Shown here: in pieces, positions 35,245 to 43,483 of the stretch
Layout: each line of letters begins with the position of its first letter
Position numbering within the stretch: position 1 is the first letter of the stretch
NCBI RefSeq assembly: GCF_001594015.1
Contig: NZ_LTBC01000002.1
Location: 186,001-250,000 of the forward strand
Reading direction: 5' to 3'
From: Moorella mulderi DSM 14980
GTDB taxonomy: Bacteria > Bacillota > DSM-521 > Neomoorellales > Neomoorellaceae
Length of the DNA: 64,000 nucleotides
Program-made: the position numbers and the translations under genes
The notes under the pieces: model-generated
What the model was told of the DNA's origin: nothing
Seen by the model: only the letters and a program-made list of their open reading frames with translations
Databases searched by the model: none

Positions 35245-36444
35245 TTAATCCTTAATTCTGGCCGCCATTTCCCGCCCCAGTTCGTAGCAACGCTGCAGGT
35301 CTTCTTTCTTGGGCACCCACTTCACTGTGGGGCCGGGCTCGGCAAAAAGCTCGATTTTGGCGGCCTTCAGGCGCTCCTCCAGAATCTTCTGGGCGCCGCC
35401 ACCCCAGCCGTAAGCACCGAAAGCTAGGCCGATTTTATTTTTCGGTCTTAAGCCTACCAGGTCATCCAGGAGGGGAGAAACCACCGGCAGGATGTCGTTA
35501 TTGATGGTCGGCGAGCCCACCAGGACGGCGCGGGCATCGAGGATCTCCTTGATAATGTCGTTGCGGTCGGATACGGAGAGCTTGAAAAGCTTGACCTCGC
35601 AGCCCCCGGCCACCAGGCCGTCCAGGAGGGCATAAGCCATCTTTTCCGTACTCAGCCACATGGTATCGTAGGCAATAACGGCCTTCGCCGTACCTTTACC
35701 ATCAGCCCAGCGGGCGTAGGCCTCTATGATTCGGTTGGGGTCCTGCCGCCAGATAATACCGTGGCTGGGGGCAATAGTCTTAATAGTCAAGTTCATTTTC
35801 TGAATTTCTTCCAGCTTTTTAGTAATCAAGTTACTAAAGGGCATAAGGATGTTGGCGTAATACTTGGCTGCCTCATCCATGACAATTCCTACATCTACTT
35901 GATCGTCGAAGCGAACGCTGGAAGCGAAGTGCTGGCCGAAGGCATCGTTGGGCAGCAGCAGGGCCTCTTCGGGTATATATGTAAACATGCTGTCGGGCCA
36001 GTGGAGCATAGGGGCTTCAATAAATGTAAGGGTTCGTTTGCCCAGGCTGATGCTGGTTCCCGTTTTGACGATGGTATACTGGAAATCAAGATACGGGTAA
36101 TGATCCTTCAGGCTCTCATAACCACGCTGGGTACAGAGGACATGGGCGCTGGGGCAGAGGTCCATGATGGCCGGAAAGGCGCCGGCATGGTCGCTTTCAG
36201 TATGGTTTATCACCAGGTAGTCGATTTTCACCGGGTCCTTGATCTGCTTCAGTTTGGCGATCAATTCCTCTTTAAAGGGTCCGTAAACGGTATCCACCAG
36301 GGCGGTTTTTTCATCGACAATATAGTAGGCATTATATGTAGTACCCCGGTGGGTGGAAAAGGCGGGACCGTGAAAGTAGCGGATGTTCCAATCGATGGCC
36401 CCTACCCAGTAAATACCTTCCGCAATGGTAACGGGCTGGCTCAT
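35245..36444 (-). CDS. fprA: A-type flavoprotein FprA (diiron NO/O2 reductase)
   Basis: The 399-residue protein has a metallo-beta-lactamase-like domain with the diiron ligands HTESDHAGAFPAI (about 79-91), MLHWPDSMFTYIP (His and Asp) and IAPSHGIIW near 227. A flavodoxin domain follows (KAVIAYDTMWLSTEKMAYAL; VLVGSPTINNDILP; GLAFGAYGWGGGA). Such enzymes reduce NO to N2O or O2 to water at a diiron-FMN site. In Moorella FprA is fed by Hrb, encoded immediately downstream. It is part of a minus-strand stress operon with rubrerythrin. GATTAAG-type bases before ATG 36444 make a weak ribosome site, but the N-terminus fits the family. Confidence 0.94.
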   Translation of the reverse strand: MSQPVTIAEGIYWVGAIDWNIRYFHGPAFSTHRGTTYNAYYIVDEKTALVDTVYGPFKEELIAKLKQIKDPVKIDYLVINHTESDHAGAFPAIMDLCPSAHVLCTQRGYESLKDHYPYLDFQYTIVKTGTSISLGKRTLTFIEAPMLHWPDSMFTYIPEEALLLPNDAFGQHFASSVRFDDQVDVGIVMDEAAKYYANILMPFSNLITKKLEEIQKMNLTIKTIAPSHGIIWRQDPNRIIEAYARWADGKGTAKAVIAYDTMWLSTEKMAYALLDGLVAGGCEVKLFKLSVSDRNDIIKEILDARAVLVGSPTINNDILPVVSPLLDDLVGLRPKNKIGLAFGAYGWGGGAQKILEERLKAAKIELFAEPGPTVKWVPKKEDLQRCYELGREMAARIKD

Positions 36445-36540
36445 GGATTCTTAATCATCCTTTCGGTTTGTTATTTGCCATCATCGCCTTATATAGGAGC
36501 CAGGTCAACTTTGATTTTATCAGTAAAACAGGGCGGCTAC

Positions 36541-36798
36541 TTAATCATCCAATGCCAGCTTTATTACCTCAGCTTTTACCCGGCCCAGAGAGTTAAGCTC
36601 GTCCTTTAGCTGCTGGACCTGGACTTCGGGGGCGCATAACTGCAGGATAATCAAGCCTTCGTCGCTGCAGGCCTCAGTTTCGTGAAGGCCAAGGCGCACC
36701 CGGATAATACAGCCATACTTGGTTAAAATCTCCTGAACTTTAGTCGCCGTTTCGCGCCGGTTGTCAATCAGGATGGCCATAATTGTCGGGCAGGACAT
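36541..36798 (-). CDS. TM1266-type (iron-only hydrogenase system regulator-like) small protein
   Basis: The 85-residue protein reads TIMAILIDNRRETATKVQEI, then GCIIRVRLGLHE and SDEGLIILQLC, ending in a helix. The pattern is a ferredoxin-like ACT/NikR-C type fold and fits the TM1266 family, often annotated as a putative regulator of iron-only hydrogenase systems. It has no DNA-binding domain of its own. The start is set at ATG 36798; a TTG at 36819 would overlap the rubrerythrin stop. It sits between rbr and fprA on one strand, so it is probably co-expressed with these stress genes. Confidence 0.75.
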   Translation of the reverse strand: MSCPTIMAILIDNRRETATKVQEILTKYGCIIRVRLGLHETEACSDEGLIILQLCAPEVQVQQLKDELNSLGRVKAEVIKLALDD

Positions 36799-36815
36799 AA
36801 GGCCATCACCACTCC

Positions 36816-37391
36816 TCAATAATTTTCCGCTAGTAGTTCAAAGAACGCCTGGGGATGAGCACACGCCGGGCATATTTCTGGGGCCGCGTTGCCCTCGTGT
36901 ATATAACCGCAGTTGCGGCAACGCCAGGTCACCTTTTCTTCCCGCTTAAAGACACGGTTATTTTCTATATTGGCCAGCAGGGCGCGATAACGGTCTTCGT
37001 GTCCCTTCTCGGCGCGGGCAATGGCCCGGAAGACAGCAGCTATCTCTTGAAAACCTTCTTCTTCGGCTACCCGGGCAAACTCGGGATACATGGTGGTATG
37101 TTCGTAATTTTCCCCGTCGGCACTGGCGGCCAGGTTCAAGGAAGTAGTGGCAATGGTACCGGCCGGGAAAGCGGCGCTAATTTCTACTTCGCCGCCCTCC
37201 AGGAATTTAAAGAGACGCTTGGCATGTTCTTTTTCGTTATCGGCAGTTTCTAAAAATATAGCTGCTATTTGCTCATAGCCTTCCTTTTTCGCCTGACTGG
37301 CATAGTAAGTATAGCGGTTGCGGGCCTGGGACTCGCCGGCAAAGGCCGTCAGCAGGTTTTTTTCCGTCCGAGTGCCTTTGAGACTGGGCAT
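36816..37391 (-). CDS. rbr: Rubrerythrin
   Basis: The 191-residue protein has a four-helix diiron domain with [20 protein letters not shown] (first ExxR/Y helix), [13 protein letters not shown] (ExxH), [20 protein letters not shown] and [13 protein letters not shown]-terminal rubredoxin-like knuckle pair follows: [12 protein letters not shown] and [16 protein letters not shown]. Rubrerythrins reduce hydrogen peroxide in anaerobes. AAGGAGTGA precedes ATG 37391, so the in-frame upstream codons are not used. A sigma-A type promoter lies at 37423-37451. It leads the minus-strand operon with the TM1266-type gene, fprA and hrb. Confidence 0.94.
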   Translation of the reverse strand: MPSLKGTRTEKNLLTAFAGESQARNRYTYYASQAKKEGYEQIAAIFLETADNEKEHAKRLFKFLEGGEVEISAAFPAGTIATTSLNLAASADGENYEHTTMYPEFARVAEEEGFQEIAAVFRAIARAEKGHEDRYRALLANIENNRVFKREEKVTWRCRNCGYIHEGNAAPEICPACAHPQAFFELLAENY

Positions 37392-37422
37392 AGTGCTCAC
37401 TCCTTTATAAGATTTCGACCCC

Positions 37423-37451
37423 ATTTTACCTTACCAAAGTTAGGAAGTCAA
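37423..37451 (-). promoter_or_regulatory. Promoter of the rbr-fprA-hrb operon
   Basis: On the minus strand TTGACT (37451-37446) and TAAAAT (37428-37423) are 17 bases apart. Transcription would start about 20 bases before the rbr ribosome site. Confidence 0.72.
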
Positions 37452-37586
37452 GGCAGGCATCAGTTGGTTTAAGCAATTAAAAGGCAAATTTTTTTTGAAA
37501 AACTTTTATAACCGGCAGGAAAAAAGGGGAATTATAGCGAATATTAATTGTAAATAGTAATCCTTACTAAAAGGGGGAATTTCATT

Positions 37587-37967
37587 ATGACGGCAATCGG
37601 CCAGGTTTACAGGTGCAATGTTTGCGGTAATATCGTCGAGGTCCTTCATCCCGCTGTTGGGACCCTGGTCTGCTGCGGCAAACCCATGGAGTTATTGACG
37701 GAGAACACCGTAGACGCCAGCAAGGAAAAGCATGTCCCGGTAGTTACTAAAGTTAATGGTGGTTTTAAAGTGACCGTTGGCAGTGTTCCCCATCCAATGG
37801 AAGAAAAGCATTACATTGAGTGGATCGAACTGCAGGCCGGCGGCCAGGTCTTGCGACAGCACCTGGATCCCGGCGACGCCCCCGAAGCGGTATTCGCCAC
37901 TGCAGCCAGCACTGCTACTGCCCGCGCCTATTGCAACCTCCACGGTCACTGGCAATCCAACAATTAG
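37587..37967 (+). CDS. dfx: Desulfoferrodoxin (superoxide reductase)
   Basis: The 126-residue protein has the N-terminal desulforedoxin domain ([14 protein letters not shown] and [11 protein letters not shown], giving four Cys ligands of centre I). The superoxide-reductase domain follows with [21 protein letters not shown] and [11 protein letters not shown], supplying the four His and one Cys of centre II. It reduces superoxide to peroxide in anaerobes. AAGGGGGAA precedes ATG 37587. It is divergent from rbr and heads a plus-strand group of rubredoxin-like genes, so peroxide made here could be removed by rubrerythrin. Confidence 0.94.
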   Translation: MTAIGQVYRCNVCGNIVEVLHPAVGTLVCCGKPMELLTENTVDASKEKHVPVVTKVNGGFKVTVGSVPHPMEEKHYIEWIELQAGGQVLRQHLDPGDAPEAVFATAASTATARAYCNLHGHWQSNN

Positions 37968-37986
37968 AGCAGGGAGTGTATTCTTA

Positions 37987-38055
37987 ATGGAAAACGAAGA
38001 TTGGGTTTGCCCGGTGTGCAGCGCCGGCAAAGAGATGTTTGAACCTGAAGCCTGA
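37987..38055 (+). CDS. 22-residue peptide with one rubredoxin knuckle
   Basis: The frame encodes MENEDWVCPVCSAGKEMFEP plus two residues. It matches only the second half of a rubredoxin (the W-x-CPxC-x-x-x-K-x-x-F motif). A normal rubredoxin of 52 or so residues has a first CxxCG knuckle, which is absent. AGGGAGTG lies about 10 bases upstream, so it could be translated. It is either a remnant of a rubredoxin gene or a very small iron-binding peptide able to dimerise. Position after dfx suggests the ancestral gene supplied electrons to superoxide reductase. Confidence 0.4.
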   Translation: MENEDWVCPVCSAGKEMFEPEA

Positions 38056-38154
38056 AAACGCTTGTTAAGCGGAAGGCCTACTATAATGGCTGGTTGTATT
38101 TGCAATAACGCCATAAAGGCTCGCCGGGCTAGAGACATAAGGAGGCATATTGGC

Positions 38155-38295
38155 ATGAATAAATGGCGCTGTTCCGTCTGTGGTTATGCTTTTGAAGGGG
38201 AAGCCCCGCCGGAAAAATGTCCTTCCTGCCAGTCAACCTGTAGTTTTGTCGATGCCAACTGTTATATCCCTGATTGCGGTGGCGGCTCTATATAG
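38155..38295 (+). CDS. Rubredoxin-like protein (46 residues)
   Basis: The product starts MNKWRCSVCGYAFEGEAPPE, then KCPSCQSTCSFVD and ends with a Cys-containing tail (CYIPDCGGG). CxxCG and CPxC knuckles form one rubredoxin-type iron site; the spacing between them (EGEAPPEK) is shortened, as in rubrerythrin C-termini. Three further Cys residues near the end are unusual. AAGGAGG is 11 bases before ATG 38155. It probably carries electrons for the neighbouring dfx and ferritin-like proteins. Confidence 0.75.
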   Translation: MNKWRCSVCGYAFEGEAPPEKCPSCQSTCSFVDANCYIPDCGGGSI

Positions 38296-38344
38296 TTAAC
38301 ACGGCAATTGATAGCAGGTATTATACCTTTGAAGGGGGCAAGTT

Positions 38345-38812
38345 ATGTTCCACGCCAGTGAAGTCTTTGCATTTGCCCGGGCCATTGAACAAAAGGGCCA
38401 GGCCTTTTATCAAGCCATGGCTGCCAGCGCCCGGGATGATAAAGTCCGAAAGCTTTTCCAACGTTTGGCCTTAGAAGAAGGCCAGCATATCCTGGATTTT
38501 GATCAACTAGCTTCGAAAGCAACTCCATATGATCCCCCGGAGTCTTACCCGGGGGAATATGAGGCATACATGCAGGCCCTGGTGGATAGCAATGTTTTCC
38601 CTAAGGACCTGCATCCTGAGACCCTGCCCAAGCAGATTACTACTGATATAGAAGCCCTTAATTTCGCCATCCAGTTTGAAAAGGATGCCTTGCTATTTTT
38701 CAGCGGTTTAAAGAACCTTGTTTCTGTAACTGAGACAGCCATGATTGATGAGTTGTTACGCCAGGAAAGGCGGCACCTGTGCGAGCTGCACAGCGCCCTG
38801 CAGAATAAATAA
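38345..38812 (+). CDS. Ferritin-like diiron protein (rubrerythrin-type, no rubredoxin domain)
   Basis: The 155-residue protein is an all-helical ferritin-like domain: FAFARAIEQKGQAFYQAMAA (ExxxxxxFY), LALEEGQHILDFDQLA (ExxH), then LNFAIQFEKDALLFFSGLKN and LLRQERRHLCELHSAL (ExxH). The two EExxH-type pairs are placed to hold a diiron site. The rubredoxin tail of true rubrerythrins is missing; the 46-residue protein upstream could supply it in trans. GAAGGGGGCAAGTT precedes ATG 38345. It is the last gene of the group starting with dfx. Confidence 0.82.
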   Translation: MFHASEVFAFARAIEQKGQAFYQAMAASARDDKVRKLFQRLALEEGQHILDFDQLASKATPYDPPESYPGEYEAYMQALVDSNVFPKDLHPETLPKQITTDIEALNFAIQFEKDALLFFSGLKNLVSVTETAMIDELLRQERRHLCELHSALQNK

Positions 38813-38846
38813 TTTTGCTTGCCCCGGGCTGCGCCAGAATCGCCCC

Positions 38847-38876
38847 TTGACAATGCCGTTCGTCAGGTGATATACT
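38847..38876 (+). promoter_or_regulatory. Promoter of the tRNA-Pro gene
   Basis: TTGACA (38847-38852) and TATACT (38871-38876) are separated by 18 bases. Transcription would begin about 15 bases upstream of the tRNA. Confidence 0.78.
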
Positions 38877-38897
38877 TTTCCTTGCACAGAGGAAGAA

Positions 38898-38975
38898 CGG
38901 GGCGTAGCTCAGTTTGGCTAGAGCGCTACCTTGGGGTGGTAGAGGCCGCTGGTTCAAGTCCAGTCGCTCCGACCA
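38898..38975 (+). tRNA. tRNA-Pro (anticodon GGG)
   Basis: The acceptor stem pairs CGGGGCG (38898-38904) with CGCTCCG at the 3' end, followed by A and an encoded CCA. TAGCTCAG opens the D arm. The anticodon stem CTACC/GGTAG encloses the loop TTGGGGT, with anticodon GGG, reading CCC and CCU proline codons. GGTTCAAGTCC is the T arm. A promoter and a terminator flank it. Confidence 0.95.
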
Positions 38976-38984
38976 TTTTTACAG

Positions 38985-39010
38985 GACGCCATAACGGCGT
39001 CTTTTATTTT
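38985..39010 (+). terminator. Terminator of the tRNA-Pro gene
   Basis: GACGCC (38985-38990) pairs with GGCGTC (38996-39001) around ATAAC, followed by a T-rich tail. It begins ten bases after the tRNA 3' end. Confidence 0.75.
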
Positions 39011-39129
39011 TCACTTCTTAAGATATGGCCGTTGACTGGTAAAAAAAGTAACGATACAATGTAATACAGGGAGCGGGAGAGTGAGAGGTAAAATTTGGTG
39101 AGCTTAAATTAAGAAAGGCGGGGAATCTG

Positions 39130-39492
39130 GTGCTGGATGACATTAGTACCATGCGGAAGACCTGGCAGCGACGGGTTGAAATAGAAAAGCAGGCTGAAAT
39201 AAACCGCCGCCAGGAAGCGCTAATCAAGGCTCGTCTGGCTGCCAGCTGGTTAAAAGAGAAATACCAGGTTAAAAAGGTCTACCTTTATGGTTCCCTGGCC
39301 TGGAGTGAGTATTTTACACCCTATTCAGACATTGATTTGTTGGTAGAAGGGTTTACAACTAAAGAACTTTACTGGCGTATGTGGTCGGAAGTAGAAGCCA
39401 TCACGGCACCTTTTCCACCCAGTATTGTCTTGGCCGAGGATGCAGTACCGGGTTTATTGCTAGAAGTCCAAAAAAGGGGACAGGAATTATGA
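39130..39492 (+). CDS. MNT-type nucleotidyltransferase antitoxin
   Basis: The 120-residue protein has the minimal nucleotidyltransferase signature VYLYGSLAWSEYFTPYSDID (about 50-69), with GSxxW and the D-x-D metal pair, then LLVEGF. An N-terminal helical part (residues 1-45) precedes it. In MNT/HepT systems the antitoxin inactivates the HEPN toxin by adding AMP groups. The GTG start at 39130 is preceded by AAGGCGGGG. Its stop overlaps the ATG of the HepT-like gene by four bases, the usual arrangement. Confidence 0.85.
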   Translation: MLDDISTMRKTWQRRVEIEKQAEINRRQEALIKARLAASWLKEKYQVKKVYLYGSLAWSEYFTPYSDIDLLVEGFTTKELYWRMWSEVEAITAPFPPSIVLAEDAVPGLLLEVQKRGQEL

Positions 39493-39806
39493 CCGGTGAA
39501 CAATTCCTTGTTTTAGAAGGCCGCATACGCAGCTTACCCGCCGATCCGGAATGGCACCGCCAGTTGTTGGTACAAATGACCCTCGATTTACCGGAACTAC
39601 GCCCCCATGTAATCCGGAAAGAAACAGCAGCCTTGCTGGACGAATACCGCGGTTTCCGCCATGTTTTTCGTAACGTTTACGGTTTCAACCTGGCAGCCGA
39701 ACGGTTAGAAAGACTGGTCCAGAAGCTGCCGGAAACGCTGGTAGCCTTACGCTGGGATCTCCAGGTATTCTTGGAGCGTATGCGTGAAGTTATAGCAGTT
39801 AAATAG
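39489..39806 (+). CDS. HepT-like HEPN ribonuclease toxin
   Basis: The 105-residue protein is all helix. DEYRGFRHVFRNVYGFNL (about 54-71) holds an Arg/His-rich HEPN motif (R-x4-6-H type followed by Tyr), the RNase active site of the family and the tyrosine that MNT modifies. ATG 39489 overlaps the MNT stop (ATGA). This is a toxin-antitoxin pair just downstream of tRNA-Pro. The exact HEPN subfamily is not certain. Confidence 0.8.
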   Translation: MTGEQFLVLEGRIRSLPADPEWHRQLLVQMTLDLPELRPHVIRKETAALLDEYRGFRHVFRNVYGFNLAAERLERLVQKLPETLVALRWDLQVFLERMREVIAVK

Positions 39807-39961
39807 TCTTCCCGTGTTGGTACCACATCAGTAAAGGTTATATTTACTTACTTGCTTCTATACCCCGGTCCGCCCGGGGTTTTAATTTTTGCTTCTCAAA
39901 ATTTAAATATTATGTTATCCTATTCTCGTGAAAAAAATTTTCTCCAGAAAGGAGGGGCCTA

Positions 39962-40828
39962 ATGGCTCCTAACAATGATACGCCTGCTCAAGGCGGGCTT
40001 TTGCGTTTGCGGAGCATTTATCCCAGCCTTACCGCAGCTGAGCAGAGGGCGGCCACCTATATCCTTGAGAACCCAGGAGAGATAATTCATCTGTCAATTA
40101 CCGAATTGGCCGAACAGGCGCAAACGGCCGAGGCCACTATTTTCCGCCTCTGCAAGCGCCTGGGTTATCGCGGCTTCCAGGCCTTCAAAATTGCCTTGGC
40201 CAGTGAAATGGTAGACCCTGTACAGAATATCCATGAAGACGTACAGCCGAGTGATGACATGTTGATTATCGCCCATAAAGTATTTCAATCTAATGTCCAG
40301 TGCCTTCAGGAAACCCTGAAAATCCAGGAGAAGGAATCCCTGGAACAGGCAGTAGAAATGCTACTCAACGCCCGGCGGGTAGAGTTCTATGGTTCCGGCG
40401 GTTCGGGTGCCATAGCGATGGATGCCTATCATAAGTTTATGCGCACCGGGATCTGGTGCCAGGCTCATACCGATGCCCATTTGCAGGTCATGGCCGCTTC
40501 TCTTCTCGGCCCTGGAGATGTAGCGGTGGGCATCAGCCATACGGGGGCCAATAAAGACGTCTATGAAGCCTTGAAAATCGCCCGGGAAGCAGGGGCGAGA
40601 ACCATCGGCATCACCAATTTCATGAAATCCCCCTTGACCAGGGTAACCGACATTTGCCTCTTTACTTCCGCCCGGGAAACACGTTTCCGCTCGGAAGCAA
40701 TGTCTTCTCGGATAAGCCAGCTGGCCATCATCGACTCCCTGGTGGTAGGTGTATCTTTGCGGCGTCAGGATGAAGCCCTGAGTGGATTGCAAAAAATTCG
40801 CCGTGCTATCGCCAACAAACGCTTTTAA
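39962..40828 (+). CDS. MurR/RpiR family transcriptional regulator
   Basis: The 288-residue protein has an N-terminal helix-turn-helix (TAAEQRAATYILENPGEIIH; EATIFRLCKRLGYRGFQAF, residues 20-80). A SIS sugar-isomerase domain follows (VEFYGSGGSGAIAMDAYHKF near 138; VAVGISHTGANKDVYEAL; ITNFMKSPLTRVTDICLFTS). RpiR proteins sense phosphosugars through the SIS domain. Its gene precedes the kinase, transporter and 6-phosphogluconate dehydrogenase genes, so it probably senses a phosphorylated sugar acid and controls them. AAAGGAGGGG precedes ATG 39962. Confidence 0.88.
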   Translation: MAPNNDTPAQGGLLRLRSIYPSLTAAEQRAATYILENPGEIIHLSITELAEQAQTAEATIFRLCKRLGYRGFQAFKIALASEMVDPVQNIHEDVQPSDDMLIIAHKVFQSNVQCLQETLKIQEKESLEQAVEMLLNARRVEFYGSGGSGAIAMDAYHKFMRTGIWCQAHTDAHLQVMAASLLGPGDVAVGISHTGANKDVYEALKIAREAGARTIGITNFMKSPLTRVTDICLFTSARETRFRSEAMSSRISQLAIIDSLVVGVSLRRQDEALSGLQKIRRAIANKRF

Positions 40829-40913
40829 TTTACACTAAGAAAATTTTTTTCTATCCAGCAGGAATTGAAGAAAATATGTAGAATACATTATATGAATTTA
40901 AGAGGAGAATAAC

Positions 40914-42467
40914 ATGAAAAAAACCTGTCTATTTATTGGTGTAGATCTGGGAACTACCACCACCAAAGCCGTAGTCTTCGATCTCCACGGCCAGATACGA
41001 GGGCAGGCCGCCAAAGAAAGCGGTTTCGACCAGCCTCAACCCGGCTGGGCCGAACAGGATGCTGAAAAAATTTTTCAGGATACCCTGGAAGTAATAGGGG
41101 TAGCTGTCAGGAGGGCGGGTGCCCGTCCCGGGGAAATTGCGGGTGTCGCCTTTAGTTCGGCCATGCATGGTATTATGGCGGTGGATGCCGGGGGTAATCC
41201 TTTAACTCATTGCTTGATCTGGACAGATAACCGGAGCGCCCCTATTGCCCGGAGACTGCGTCACGACCAGAAGGGAAGGGAGTTATATAATCGGTGCGGC
41301 GTACCTCTTCACGCGATGGTACCTTTATGTAAATTAATCTGGATGAGGGAAAACCGGCCCGAGGTATTCAAGAAGAGCGCTCGTTTTATTTCCATAAAAG
41401 AATATATCTTTTTTCGCCTCTTTGGTACCTATGTAATCGATTATTCCCTGGCCTCGGCCACCGGCCTCTTTAACATATACAACCTGGCCTGGGATCAAGA
41501 AGCTCTGGAGTTAGCAGGCATTAACGAGGAACAACTATCCCGGCTGGTGCCTACGACTTACATTCTCCAGGGATTAAAAACAGATTACGCTAACACTATG
41601 AGTTTAAGCCCTGATACACCTTTTATAATTGGCGCCAGCGACGGCACCTTGGCTAACTTGGGAGTTGGCGCGATAGAGGAGGGGATGGTAGCCATATCCA
41701 TTGGCACTAGCGGCGCCGTCCGTATCCGGGTTGACGCGCCGTGCACCGATATCAAGATGCGCACCTTTTGCTATGCGCTAACGGAAAAAGACTGGATAAT
41801 TGGCGGCCCCATCAATAACGCCGGTCTAATCTACCGCTGGCTGAGGGATAAATTTTTCCAGGCCGAAGCACAAGCGGCGCAGGAAGCGAGGGTTGAGGTC
41901 TACGACCTTATGAACTCATACGCCGCCAGCGTCCCGGCCGGCAGCGACGGCCTCATCTTCCTCCCTTTGCTTGCGGGGGAGAGGGCGCCGGGATGGAATG
42001 ATAATGCTCGAGGCGTTATTTTTGGACTGGATTTGCATCACGGCCGGGAGCACCTGGCGAGGGCCGTGATGGAAGGGGTGTGTTTCAGGCTCTACAGCGT
42101 TGCCCTGGCCCTGCGGGAATTAAGCGGACCGTTCAAAGAAATTCGCGCTACCGGCGGGTTCACCCGCTCGCCGTTGTGGTGCCAGATCCTGGCAGATGTT
42201 TTCGGCCAGCAAGTTACCGTAACACCAGGAGTGGAAGGGGCCTGTCTTGGGGCGGCGGTTCTGGGAATGGTTGCCATGGGACGTGCAAGCGATATTAACA
42301 TCGTTTATCAGTTATTGCAAGAAAGGAAGCAATATCACCCCAATTGGCCAAATACCACTAAATACCGTTTTCTTTTTGAAATTTACGAACGCATCTACAA
42401 AAAAATGGAAAATGAATTTGCTGCCATGGCAATGTGGCACGATCAATATCAATCATGGGAGGGTTAA
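40914..42467 (+). CDS. FGGY-family carbohydrate kinase, gluconokinase-like
   Basis: The 517-residue protein has the FGGY ATPase fold: IGVDLGTTTTKAVVFDLHG (phosphate 1), WAEQDAEKIFQDTLEVIG, IAGVAFSSAMHGIMAVD, CLIWTDNRSAPIARRL (about 97-112), IIGASDGTLANLGVGAIEEG near 239 and IRATGGFTRSPLWCQILADV near 404. Those motifs fit Bacillus-type GntK better than xylulokinase or glycerol kinase. The nearby 6-phosphogluconate dehydrogenase supports gluconate as substrate, but sequence alone does not exclude another sugar. AGAGGAG precedes ATG 40914. Confidence 0.82.
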   Translation: MKKTCLFIGVDLGTTTTKAVVFDLHGQIRGQAAKESGFDQPQPGWAEQDAEKIFQDTLEVIGVAVRRAGARPGEIAGVAFSSAMHGIMAVDAGGNPLTHCLIWTDNRSAPIARRLRHDQKGRELYNRCGVPLHAMVPLCKLIWMRENRPEVFKKSARFISIKEYIFFRLFGTYVIDYSLASATGLFNIYNLAWDQEALELAGINEEQLSRLVPTTYILQGLKTDYANTMSLSPDTPFIIGASDGTLANLGVGAIEEGMVAISIGTSGAVRIRVDAPCTDIKMRTFCYALTEKDWIIGGPINNAGLIYRWLRDKFFQAEAQAAQEARVEVYDLMNSYAASVPAGSDGLIFLPLLAGERAPGWNDNARGVIFGLDLHHGREHLARAVMEGVCFRLYSVALALRELSGPFKEIRATGGFTRSPLWCQILADVFGQQVTVTPGVEGACLGAAVLGMVAMGRASDINIVYQLLQERKQYHPNWPNTTKYRFLFEIYERIYKKMENEFAAMAMWHDQYQSWEG

Positions 42468-42470
42468 CTG

Positions 42471-43367
42471 GTGAGCACGCCTAAAGAGAATTTTGAGGCA
42501 ACAGTTAATTTCCAGGAACCCGAGCGACCTTTATTTGTTATCTGGAATACTGCACCCTTTGGTACCAGTTTGCTTGGGGTTAAACAAAAAGATTTTTATT
42601 TTGATGCTGAGTTAAAATTAAAAGCCCAAATGACTATACAGGAAAAATTTCCCGAGGCTCTCCTCGTTCCGGGACCTTGGCCCGATTTTGGTGTGGCAGT
42701 GGAGCCATCTGCTTTTGGTTGTAAAATTGAATGGCCTGATAATGAACCCCCTTGGGCCAGACCTGCTATTGAAAGTATTACCGAAGTTAGATATATGAGA
42801 AAGCCAATTCCCGGTAAAGACGGTATAACCGGTTTAATGCTTGAACAATACCGGTATATGTGGGATCACCTTGATAAAAAGTATATCGATGAATACGGTT
42901 TTCTAGAGGGTTTAGGTTATATACTGGGCCCATTAGAGACTGCTGCTTTAGTTGTAGGTTACGGTCAAATTTTATTCGAGCTATATGATCACCCCAAAGA
43001 AGTCCACAAATTATTGCAGATTATTACTGAGTTTGAGATTGAGTGGCTTCACGAACAGGAGAAAATCAATGGCAAACTAAAAAGGCTGTATGTACCTGAA
43101 CATTTCCCTACTCAGGTTTCCCCAGACCATTTTGAGGAATTTTGTTTTCCTTATATATCACAGATCTTTAATGAGTTTCCGTACGCTATTGGTTTATACC
43201 ATAATGAGGGTAACGTCAGCCATATCATGGAACGAATTCCAGACATGGGTGCAAAAATCTTTCACTTCGGTAATAATATCGATTTAAGGAAACAACTTGG
43301 AGTAAACATCACCCCAAGTTGTTTCCAGCACCATTTTTTATTTCGTATCATTAACCTTTTGGACTAA
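42471..43367 (+). pseudogene. Uroporphyrinogen decarboxylase (UroD) family protein, 3' truncated
   Basis: The frame (298 residues) shows UroD/MtaA-like landmarks: an N-terminal RPLFVIWNTAPFG, LEGLGYILGPLETAALVVGY near 143, LYDHPKEVHKLLQIITEFEI and YHNEGNVSHIMERIPDMGAK near 245. Homology ends after NIDLRKQLG (43300), at the left arm of a perfect 13-bp inverted repeat, and the last 25 or so residues are unrelated. The family would need 60-80 further residues. GTG 42471 follows GGGAGGG. These proteins decarboxylate or transfer methyl groups; the substrate of this branch is unknown. The same event removed most of the dctP gene that lay downstream. Confidence 0.7.
43288..43326. repeat. 13-bp perfect inverted repeat at the UroD truncation point
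   Basis: GGAAACAACTTGG (43288-43300) and CCAAGTTGTTTCC (43314-43326) are perfectly complementary around a 13-base spacer. No T-run follows, so it is not a typical terminator. It sits exactly where UroD homology ends. Confidence 0.8.
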
Positions 43368-43483
43368 ATCCGGATCCTGATTTAGAGCCATTCCGCCAGG
43401 CTGTCAAACCTCTTTATGCTGAATGGGGTGAAAAAGTAGGTATCGGAGAGGTGAGAGATTGTGGAACGCAAATGTTTTTTTGA
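43355..43483 (+). pseudogene. 3' remnant of a TRAP transporter substrate-binding protein (DctP)
   Basis: A frame different from the UroD one reads NPDPDLEPFRQAVKPLYAEW and GEKVGIG, to TGA 43481-43483. FRxAVxPxYxxW...G is the characteristic C-terminal helix of DctP-type periplasmic binding proteins, whose genes normally precede dctQ and dctM. Here dctQ starts at 43461, overlapping this remnant. The remaining 300 or so residues, with signal peptide and ligand pocket, are gone. Confidence 0.65.

Noticed and set aside
38898-39806. tRNA-Pro as an attachment site for a mobile element carrying MNT/HepT
   Set aside because: No repeat of the tRNA 3' end was noticed downstream and no integrase gene is present; the tRNA has its own terminator.
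43288-43326. Intrinsic terminator within the UroD gene
   Set aside because: The stem is good, but no T-run follows and it sits exactly at a deletion junction, so a repair scar is more likely.
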